Shown here one piece after another: positions 48,590-55,510 of a DNA stretch of 64,000 nucleotides (its first letter is position 1; each line of letters begins with the position of its first letter). The DNA is from Saprospiraceae bacterium (lineage in GTDB: Bacteria > Bacteroidota > Bacteroidia > Chitinophagales > Saprospiraceae), in assembly GCA_028285085.1 (NCBI GenBank), contig JANQQI010000047.1, forward strand, positions 62,001-126,000. Reading direction: 5' to 3'. A model generated the notes under the pieces. It ran no database searches, was not told the origin of the DNA, and saw only the letters and a program-made list of their open reading frames with translations. Position numbers and translations under genes: made by a program.

Positions 48590-48608
48590 TTGCACGTATA
48601 TTCAATGA
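48590..48608 (+). promoter_or_regulatory. Weak ArsR-operator-like site upstream of sulP
   Basis: TTGCACGTATATTCAATGA matches the arsR operator at 12 of 19 positions, mainly the TG..C.TATATTCA core, and lies 20 bp before the sulP start. In AT-rich DNA this could be chance. Confidence 0.2.
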
Positions 48609-48627
48609 ATTTTTATCAACGCAGCGC

Positions 48628-50349
48628 ATGAATCTTAAATCTTATATCCCTGCCGCCGAATGGCTTCCAAAGTATAATCTGAATCTGTTTAAAGGCGATT
48701 TGGTGGCTGGGTTGACCGTAGGTGTTATGCTGATTCCGCAGGGGATGGCCTACGCGATGTTGGCAGGAATGCCGCCGATTTATGGTTTGTACGCTTCGAT
48801 AGTTCCATTGATACTATATGCCTTGCTTGGCACCTCTCGTCAATTGGCCGTAGGGCCGGTAGCGATGGTGGCTTTGCTGATTGCCGCCGGTGTAGGAGCG
48901 ATCGCGGAGGTGGGCAGTACTGAATTTATCGGTTTGGCTATTTTGCTGGCACTGATGGTAGGCGTACTGCAGTTGCTCATGGGCGTCTTTCGACTTGGCT
49001 TTTTGGTAAACTTCTTGTCCCACCCCGTCATTGCGGGCTTCACCTCTGCGGCGGCCTTGATCATTGGATTTAGCCAACTGAAACACTTACTCGGGATCGA
49101 TATTCCGCGGAGTAATCATATCCATGAGATCATCGGCAATGCCTTCGCCAATTTGGAAGCCGTCAATGGACCGACGCTTATTGTGGGGCTGACGGCGATT
49201 GCACTGATTTTGTTGGTGAAGCGGATCAAGCTGCCCATTCCGGGGCCGCTACTTGCCGTCGTTTTTGGTATCCTCGCGGTATGGGGGCTCGGCTGGCACG
49301 AGCAAGGCGTGAAAATCGTCGAAGAAGTGCCAAAAGGATTGCCATCCTTTGGTTTGCCAAGCCTGGATTTAGATAGTTTAAAAACAATGTTACCCATCGC
49401 CTTGACGATATCCTTCATCGGCTTCATGGAAAGCATTGCGGTAGCTAAAGCGATTCAGTCCAAGCATAAAAATTATCAGGTGTCACCTAATCAGGAATTA
49501 ATTGCCTTGGGGGTGGCGAATATTGGTGGCGCATTTTTCCAGGCTTTTCCGACTACGGGCGGCTTTTCCCGTACGGCGGTCAATGACCAAGCTGGGGCCA
49601 AGACCGGATTAGCGTCGATCATCAGCGCAGTATTAATTGCTTTAACCCTGCTGTTTTTGACGCCATTATTCTATTACCTGCCTAAGGCGATTCTCGCTTC
49701 GGTAATTATGGTCGCCGTTTTTGGCTTGATTGATTTCAAAGAAGCTAAACACTTGTGGCATACCGATCGCGGTGATTTTTGGATGATGATGACGACCTTT
49801 ATTGGCACCTTATCACTCGGTATTGAAGAAGGGATTTTGATTGGCGTGGTGTTATCATTGGCTTTGATTATCTACCGCACGACACAGCCACATACGGCGG
49901 TTTTGGGAAAAATCCCCGGGAAGCCACATTATAAAAATATTGACCGCTTTAAAGATTTAGAAGTACGCGATGAGATCTTGATTATTCGTTTTGATGCACG
50001 TCTATATTTTGCCAATGTGAATTATTTTCGAGAAAAAATCGAAAAAGAAATTCAGGCCAAAGGTGATGCCCTGCAATTACTTATTCTGGATGCCGATAGC
50101 ATCAATGGAATCGACAGCAGTGGAGTACATGCTCTCAATGAGATTATCGATTATTGCGCCGATAAGGAGATTCAGATTCAATTGGTCGGCGTCAAAGGGC
50201 CGATTCGGGATGTTCTCCATCGAGCGGGAGTAGTTAATAAGTTAGGTGAAGAGCAATTCTTTTTCCGAATTCAGCACGCAGTCGACTATTTTGACCAAAA
50301 ATCAAATAATCGATATCGCCAATATGCTTTACAAACGAACGAAAAATGA
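48628..50349 (+). CDS. SulP-family anion transporter with STAS domain
   Basis: 573 residues. About 12 transmembrane segments (about 20-420) open with GMAYAMLAGMPPIYGLYASIVPLILYALLGTSRQL, the SulP signature. A C-terminal STAS domain (about 435-555) has DADSINGIDSSGVHALNEI, the Asp-Ser-Ser phosphorylatable region. SulP members carry sulfate, bicarbonate or other anions, often by proton or Na+ coupling. Context between a persulfide dioxygenase-like gene and a sulfite-oxidase-like complex suggests sulfate or sulfite movement. The last ~12 residues after YFDQ look unlike the family end and overlap the following low-GC gene. Confidence 0.93.
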   Translation: MNLKSYIPAAEWLPKYNLNLFKGDLVAGLTVGVMLIPQGMAYAMLAGMPPIYGLYASIVPLILYALLGTSRQLAVGPVAMVALLIAAGVGAIAEVGSTEFIGLAILLALMVGVLQLLMGVFRLGFLVNFLSHPVIAGFTSAAALIIGFSQLKHLLGIDIPRSNHIHEIIGNAFANLEAVNGPTLIVGLTAIALILLVKRIKLPIPGPLLAVVFGILAVWGLGWHEQGVKIVEEVPKGLPSFGLPSLDLDSLKTMLPIALTISFIGFMESIAVAKAIQSKHKNYQVSPNQELIALGVANIGGAFFQAFPTTGGFSRTAVNDQAGAKTGLASIISAVLIALTLLFLTPLFYYLPKAILASVIMVAVFGLIDFKEAKHLWHTDRGDFWMMMTTFIGTLSLGIEEGILIGVVLSLALIIYRTTQPHTAVLGKIPGKPHYKNIDRFKDLEVRDEILIIRFDARLYFANVNYFREKIEKEIQAKGDALQLLILDADSINGIDSSGVHALNEIIDYCADKEIQIQLVGVKGPIRDVLHRAGVVNKLGEEQFFFRIQHAVDYFDQKSNNRYRQYALQTNEK

Positions 50350-51100
50350 AGCAATGATTGTTAATGGATATCATGGTAAACAATCAGAATGTATAAGGGA
50401 AATGGATATTCAAAGTGCAATATATCTTATTTTGGCCCAAAGGCTTTTCGAAGATTTTGACAGCAAAATAATGGTGGAATGGGCTGTTGAGGCCATGCAA
50501 TCCGGTTATGAATCAGAAAGTTTAGTGATTTTAGCAGGCTTGGATTATGAATCAAGAAAGGAAAGAGAACAGTATTTTAGGCAAGCTGCAAGAGAGTTAA
50601 AGTTGAATGTTGAAAAAGAAACATCTGAACTGATAAGTGATTATGTCAATTTCATCGCCAAGTGTGTTTTAAATCAGGAAATTAATCCAAAGAGAGGATT
50701 AGAGAAAATGATGCAGATTTATCGGTTTACTGATTATGATGCTAAATATTCCCAGTTCTATGAATTAGATGAGGATTTAGATATTCTAAATTATAATGGA
50801 TATTCACCCATCTTCAACGTTAATCTAACACTCGATAATGCGGATGATTACATTGTTAATGAGTTTAGGTTTTTTCTACAATTTGAAGAATTAGAAATAG
50901 AAGATAACGTTCGGGAAATGGCATTTTGTAATGATTGTAAACAAATCACAAAACCCCGGATTAGATCAAGATTCCGCTGGAAAAAGCCATTTAAATATCA
51001 AGAATTCGTTTGTAATAATTGTGAGTCAAGCAAAATTGATGTGTTTAATTCACAAGTTGGAAGAAAGAAAATTTTAGAAGAAATAAAAAAAAGTAATTGA
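50324..51100 (+). CDS. Low-GC protein with C-terminal zinc-ribbon-like region
   Basis: The start is uncertain: the frame runs from 50246 inside sulP, and later starts at 50324 or 50354 avoid most overlap. I use 50324 (258 residues). The protein is acidic and mostly helical; near the C-terminus lie CNDC and CNNC, spaced ~31 residues apart, probably binding one zinc. No family is recognised. Base composition is clearly lower in GC than the neighbouring genes, and codon use shifts to A/T-ending codons. It interrupts the sulfur-related gene run, so acquisition by transfer is plausible. The two-residue spacing suggests rubredoxin/zinc-ribbon rather than redox function. Confidence 0.6.
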   Translation: MLYKRTKNEAMIVNGYHGKQSECIREMDIQSAIYLILAQRLFEDFDSKIMVEWAVEAMQSGYESESLVILAGLDYESRKEREQYFRQAARELKLNVEKETSELISDYVNFIAKCVLNQEINPKRGLEKMMQIYRFTDYDAKYSQFYELDEDLDILNYNGYSPIFNVNLTLDNADDYIVNEFRFFLQFEELEIEDNVREMAFCNDCKQITKPRIRSRFRWKKPFKYQEFVCNNCESSKIDVFNSQVGRKKILEEIKKSN

Positions 51101-51144
51101 TAAAGCGGAGTTATTAACTTTTTATCGTCGACATTTTTAGAATT

Positions 51145-51531
51145 ATGAAACTCAGAATAAAAGGAAACGCACTAAGATTACGATTGACGCAAACCGAAGT
51201 ACAGACGTTTGGAGCGACGGGCTATGTTGCTGACGCTATTCAGTTTGGTCCCGGAGCAGAGCAGCAGTTGCAATACATCTTACAACGGGTTGAAAAAGCA
51301 GAGTTGACGGTGAGCTTCACCGGAACTCAAATTAAGCTTAGTGTCCCGGCTAAAATAGCATCAACCTGGACGACAACCGACCAAGTTGGTTTTGAACAAA
51401 AAATAAATATCAACGGTCAGGATGAATTATTGATTCTGGTAGAAAAAGATTTTCAATGCTTGCAGGATCGACCCCACGAAGATGAAAGTGATATGTTCCC
51501 CAATCCAAGTCAAGGCGTGATTGGATGTTGA
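51145..51531 (+). CDS. DUF7009-like hypothetical protein
   Basis: 128 residues, no signal or membrane segment. The sequence MKLRIKGNALRLRLTQTEV at the start and ELLILVEKDFQCLQDRPHEDESDMFPNP near the end resemble the DUF7009 family, a small beta-rich protein of unknown function seen in Bacteroidota. I make this match from memory of the pattern, so it needs a profile search. It precedes the metallo-beta-lactamase/rhodanese gene by 161 bp. Confidence 0.7.
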   Translation: MKLRIKGNALRLRLTQTEVQTFGATGYVADAIQFGPGAEQQLQYILQRVEKAELTVSFTGTQIKLSVPAKIASTWTTTDQVGFEQKININGQDELLILVEKDFQCLQDRPHEDESDMFPNPSQGVIGC

Positions 51532-51691
51532 AAAGTTGAAATTAGATAGTAGCCTGTTTTTATTAATAGAATCTAAGAAAGCACGAGTTACTATTTTACG
51601 TATACCAGATTGAATAATTATTAGCAAAGAAGACATTGAACCTTAACCAAAATAATTACTCATTACCTCTGACAATTCAAACAAATTAAAA

Positions 51692-53101
51692 ATGAAAGTA
51701 GAACAAATATATACCGGATGTCTAGCGCAAGGTGCTTATTACATTGAGAGTGATGGTGAAGCGGCGATTATTGATCCACTGCGCGAAACAGAACCTTATC
51801 TGGCTAAGGCAGAAGAAAACGGAGTGAAAATTAAATACATTTTCGAAACGCACTTTCACGCCGATTTCGTTTCCGGCCATTTGGATTTAGCAAAGAAGAC
51901 CGGCGCAAAAATTATTTATGGACCAAACGCTGAGACGGAATACGAAAAATATTTGGCAGAAGACGGTGAAGAATTCCAGCTCGGAAAGGTGACGATTAAA
52001 GTATTGCATACCCCCGGACACACACCGGAGAGTACGACCTTCCTGCTAAGCGATGAACAGCAAAAGCCTCATGCTATCTTTACCGGAGATACTTTATTTA
52101 TCGGAGATGTCGGCCGGCCGGATTTAGCGCAGAAAAAAGGCAGTCTGACCAAGGAAGATCTCGCGGGCTGGCTATACGATAGCCTGCGCGAAAAAATCAT
52201 GACGCTCCCCGATGACGTCATTGTTTATCCGGCCCACGGTGCTGGTTCAGCTTGCGGGAAAAATATGAGTTCTGAGACTTGGGATACGCTTGGTAATCAG
52301 AAAAAATTCAACTACGCGCTGCGCGCGGATATGACCAAAGAAGAATTCATCAAAGAAGTAACCGAAGGCTTATTGCCCCCACCGATCTACTTTGCCAAAA
52401 ATGCCAAGCTGAATAAAACCGGCTACGAAAGCATTGATGAGGTGATGAAACGCGGGGTGCGGGCGCTATCTCCTCGCGAATTTGAACTCGCCGCTAATGA
52501 AACCGGAGCTTTAGTCCTCGATGTACGTAGCAAGGAGGAATTTGTGCAAGGCTTCATTCCAAATTCCATTTTCATTGGCTTGGACGGTAGCTTCGCGCCT
52601 TGGGTAGGGGCATTGATCCCCGATTTGCAGCAGCCGATTTTAATTGTGGCGCCCGATGATCGCAGCGAAGAGACCGTGAAGCGACTCGCCCGGGTCGGCT
52701 ACGATCAGGCGATCGGCTATCTCAAAGGAGGCTTCGCCGCCTGGCAGCAAGATGGCCGTGAAGTTGATCAGATTGAAACGATCAATGTCGATACCTTCGC
52801 TCATCTCTACAATACGCAAGCCAATGTCCTGGATGTGCGCAAACCCGGAGAATATGCCGGAGAACATGTCGAAAATGCACAGAACTTTCCGCTCGATTTT
52901 ATCAACAATCATATGAGCGAGGTAGACAAGCAGAAATCCTATTTCATGCACTGCCGTAGTGGTTATCGTTCTACCATTGCTGCTTCCATTCTAAAAGCCC
53001 GTGGTTTTGAACAGATCATGAATATTCACGGTTTGTTTGATGACATTGTGGCCTCCTCGGTGCCGACGACCGATTATGTCTGTCCCTCAACGCTGAAATA
53101 G
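51692..53101 (+). CDS. MBL-fold / double-rhodanese protein (persulfide dioxygenase-like)
   Basis: 469 residues. The N-terminal metallo-beta-lactamase domain (1-240) has H54-x-H56-x-D58 in FETHFHADFVSGH, with Phe where classical HxHxDH has His; further metal residues are H110 (TPGHT), D133 (TGDTLF) and H182. This pattern is typical of persulfide dioxygenases (ETHE1/BlhA-like), which oxidise glutathione persulfide to sulfite. Two rhodanese domains follow. The first (about 260-355) has APDDRS in place of the catalytic CxxGxR loop and is probably inactive. The second (about 365-455) has HCRSGYRS with the catalytic Cys421. It has its own terminator downstream. Confidence 0.92.
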   Translation: MKVEQIYTGCLAQGAYYIESDGEAAIIDPLRETEPYLAKAEENGVKIKYIFETHFHADFVSGHLDLAKKTGAKIIYGPNAETEYEKYLAEDGEEFQLGKVTIKVLHTPGHTPESTTFLLSDEQQKPHAIFTGDTLFIGDVGRPDLAQKKGSLTKEDLAGWLYDSLREKIMTLPDDVIVYPAHGAGSACGKNMSSETWDTLGNQKKFNYALRADMTKEEFIKEVTEGLLPPPIYFAKNAKLNKTGYESIDEVMKRGVRALSPREFELAANETGALVLDVRSKEEFVQGFIPNSIFIGLDGSFAPWVGALIPDLQQPILIVAPDDRSEETVKRLARVGYDQAIGYLKGGFAAWQQDGREVDQIETINVDTFAHLYNTQANVLDVRKPGEYAGEHVENAQNFPLDFINNHMSEVDKQKSYFMHCRSGYRSTIAASILKARGFEQIMNIHGLFDDIVASSVPTTDYVCPSTLK

Positions 53102-53134
53102 TCCAAAGAATACAATTCGAAATATGACTCTCTA

Positions 53135-53165
53135 GCGCTGCTTGTCTTGAATGGATGAGCAGCGC
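53135..53165 (+). terminator. Hairpin terminator after the MBL-rhodanese gene
   Basis: GCGCTGCT (53135-53142) pairs with AGCAGCGC (53158-53165), 15-nt loop, followed by ATTTTGTT. The loop is long and the T-run short, so moderate support. Confidence 0.55.
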
Positions 53166-53243
53166 ATTTTGTTGTAGGAGATAAGGATGCGGTTGTTAAT
53201 AGATTGATCTATATGGGGTGAATTTTGGAAAGAGGCATGAAAA

Positions 53244-53433
53244 TGGGCTTTGGGGTGGGACCCACCCGCTGTCCGCCGCCGCCGACCAGCTTGGTCGCAA
53301 GATGCATTAGGCATTCAACTCTCTAGTCTTTACCAGGAGCATTTTATGGTAAATTGCAACGCTTATTTTTTTGGCCAAAAGACAATGATTGCGTCATCAT
53401 CTATAGATTCCGGAAATGGCCAGATTCCATAAA
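53244..53433 (+). repeat. Dispersed non-coding repeat, copy B
   Basis: A 190-bp element matching copy A (28823-29004) in ordered blocks: TGGGCTTTG, GGGACCCACCC, CCGCCGCCG, CATTTTATGG, ATCTATAGATTCCG, ATTCCATAAA. The middle of each copy is diverged. It lies in the 670-bp gap 53102-53771. Short open frames within it are not considered genes. Confidence 0.7.
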
Positions 53434-53558
53434 TTGGGCTGGGAAATTGTATGCTTAGTTTGTTTTTTGTCTTTTAGGCGACATTTAGTAGCAAGTTAAT
53501 CGAATTTGGAAGTCATATCTGGAGGCTAGGAAAAAATAAAATCTCTTTTGGGAATAGG

Positions 53559-53570
53559 TGACTTAAGTCA
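53559..53570. promoter_or_regulatory. Perfect palindrome, candidate Crp/Fnr operator
   Basis: TGACTTAAGTCA is self-complementary over 12 bp, flanked by AGG and TCCT. FNR-type regulators with an E..SR recognition helix bind TTGA/TGAC-type half-sites, which fits the local Crp/Fnr gene. It is ~200 bp upstream of the Fe-S/NrfD gene. Confidence 0.45.
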
Positions 53571-53699
53571 TCCTAGACAGTATTGGGCGGTCAATTAAAA
53601 ATCCAATAGCCCTCTTGATGAGTCTGATTAAAGAGAAATAACAAAATTTGGCATTTCCCCCATTTTTCAAATAAAAAGACAAGCCTATTATTTGAAAAC

Positions 53700-53718
53700 A
53701 TGATAATCCATTCATATT
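53700..53718 (+). promoter_or_regulatory. ArsR-operator-like site upstream of the Fe-S/NrfD gene
   Basis: ATGATAATCCATTCATATT agrees with the arsR operator at 14 of 19 positions, including the TTCATAT arm, and lies ~55 bp before the start codon at 53772. The rest of 53434-53771 holds no gene. Confidence 0.3.
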
Positions 53719-53771
53719 TTAGTGCGTTCATGGATTTTTGATCATTCTGATCTAACGGAAATCAACTTTAT

Positions 53772-55397
53772 ATGAAATATGGATTTGTTATCGACAATCG
53801 AAAATGTATTGGTTGTCACGCCTGCACCACGGCTTGCAAATCGGAGCATCAGGTCCCCGTTGGGGTCAATCGAACTTGGGTAAAACAGGTCGAGAAGGGA
53901 GAATTCCCGCATACCCGGCGCCTGTTTTCCGTGATGCGTTGCAATCATTGCACCGATGCCCCTTGTGTAGAAATTTGCCCGGTGGAGGCCCTGTTTTTCC
54001 GAAACGACGGTATCGTAGACTTTGATAAAGACCGTTGTATCGGTTGCAAATCCTGCATGCAGGCCTGTCCCTATGATGCGCTTTACATTGACCCCGAGAG
54101 CCACACGGCTGCCAAATGTAACTATTGTGCACATCGAGTGGATATTGGCCTAGAGCCAGCTTGTGTTAACGTTTGCCCCGAACACGCTATTATTTCGGGC
54201 GACATGGATGACCCTGATTCTGAAATTACAGAACTCTTATCTCGCCAGCAGGTTAAAGTGCGTAAGCCCGAAAAAGGTACCGTTCCCAACTTATTTTATA
54301 TCGATGCGGATGATGCTTCCCTAAATCCTACCGCCACTGAACGCTCGGACAGTTATTTCTGGAGTTCTCAATCATTGGGGGTAGGGCACTATGCTAAGGA
54401 AGCAGAGAAAATGGCTTTTTCCAACGGCGATCTGGTGAATGCCCTGATGCAAGCCGAAGCTCAGGATACCGCCGGTGAGATCGCCCAAAATGGCCCGGCC
54501 AAATCGGTTGATGTTCTTATGGGCAAATCTGCGCGACGAACTTATGACGTTGCCGATAAGGGGATTCTTTGGGGCTGGGAAGTATCCGCTTACGTTTGGA
54601 CTAAGGCGATTGCCGCTGGCACTTTTCTAGTCACTTTCCTTGCTTGGGCCTTTGATCTGGCTAAGGTAAACCCTACGACGGAATGGCTGGGCTTGGGACT
54701 CGGTTTATTTTTTCTGGCGGCCACCGGCTTATTACTAATCAAAGATTTGGATCGCCCCGATCGCTTCTTGAATGTGTTGTTGCGCCCACAGTGGAACTCT
54801 TGGTTGGTCAAAGGTGGCTATTCAATTACCGCCTATGGCGGCCTATTGACCCTCTTAGGCGTTGCTAGCTGGCTGGGATGGACAGGCTTGATGCCAGTGC
54901 TAATGTGGGTGACGGCAGTTATCGCCATCATCGTTGCGATTTACACCGCCTTTCTTTTTGCACAAGCGAAGGGCCGCGACTTTTGGCAAAGCCCCACGCT
55001 ATCGATGCACATGTTAGTGCACAGCTTTATGGCCGGCGCTGCAGTGTTTGCGATCTTAGCTTTAGCCGGAGAACAAGGGGGCGATTGGTTGATGTTTTTG
55101 AAAAATGTAATGGTGATTGGTCTGGTCGTGAATTTATTTACGATGTTGATCGAATTGACGACGACGCATCCCACTCAGGATGCAAAAACGACGGTACAAA
55201 TGATCGTTAAAGGACGGTATAAAAATAAGTTTTGGGGTGGTGTGGTGATACTCGGTAATCTATTGCCTCTTGCCATGCTACTCTTGGGCGGAACCACCGG
55301 AAGCTTGCTGGCTATTGCCGGGATGGCGATCCTGATTGGTATCTATTTGACTGAATCAATTTGGGTAGAAGCACCACAACGCATTCCGTTGAGTTAA
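53772..55397 (+). CDS. Fe-S electron-transfer subunit fused to NrfD-type membrane subunit
   Basis: 541 residues. The N-terminal part carries four 4Fe-4S sites by cysteine spacing: C12/15/18/22, C57/60/65/69, C89/92/95/99 and C116/119/131/135, as in DMSO-reductase-family electron-transfer subunits (PsrB/SoeB type). A linker (about 140-255) leads to an NrfD/PsrC-like membrane domain with eight or so helices (about 258-535: WGWEVSAYVWTKAIAAGTF at its start). It would pass electrons between the molybdenum subunit and quinone. Fusion of the two subunits, usually separate genes, is notable. The catalytic subunit gene follows at 113 bp. Confidence 0.92.
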   Translation: MKYGFVIDNRKCIGCHACTTACKSEHQVPVGVNRTWVKQVEKGEFPHTRRLFSVMRCNHCTDAPCVEICPVEALFFRNDGIVDFDKDRCIGCKSCMQACPYDALYIDPESHTAAKCNYCAHRVDIGLEPACVNVCPEHAIISGDMDDPDSEITELLSRQQVKVRKPEKGTVPNLFYIDADDASLNPTATERSDSYFWSSQSLGVGHYAKEAEKMAFSNGDLVNALMQAEAQDTAGEIAQNGPAKSVDVLMGKSARRTYDVADKGILWGWEVSAYVWTKAIAAGTFLVTFLAWAFDLAKVNPTTEWLGLGLGLFFLAATGLLLIKDLDRPDRFLNVLLRPQWNSWLVKGGYSITAYGGLLTLLGVASWLGWTGLMPVLMWVTAVIAIIVAIYTAFLFAQAKGRDFWQSPTLSMHMLVHSFMAGAAVFAILALAGEQGGDWLMFLKNVMVIGLVVNLFTMLIELTTTHPTQDAKTTVQMIVKGRYKNKFWGGVVILGNLLPLAMLLLGGTTGSLLAIAGMAILIGIYLTESIWVEAPQRIPLS

Positions 55398-55510
55398 TGA
55401 TTATCAACCTACTTAATTAAAATGAATGATGGTACTAACGATAGTTTAAGATGAGAATAAGAAAAGAGTCTACTGGAATATCTATCGTCTGCCATCTTAA
55501 AAAATAAAAC

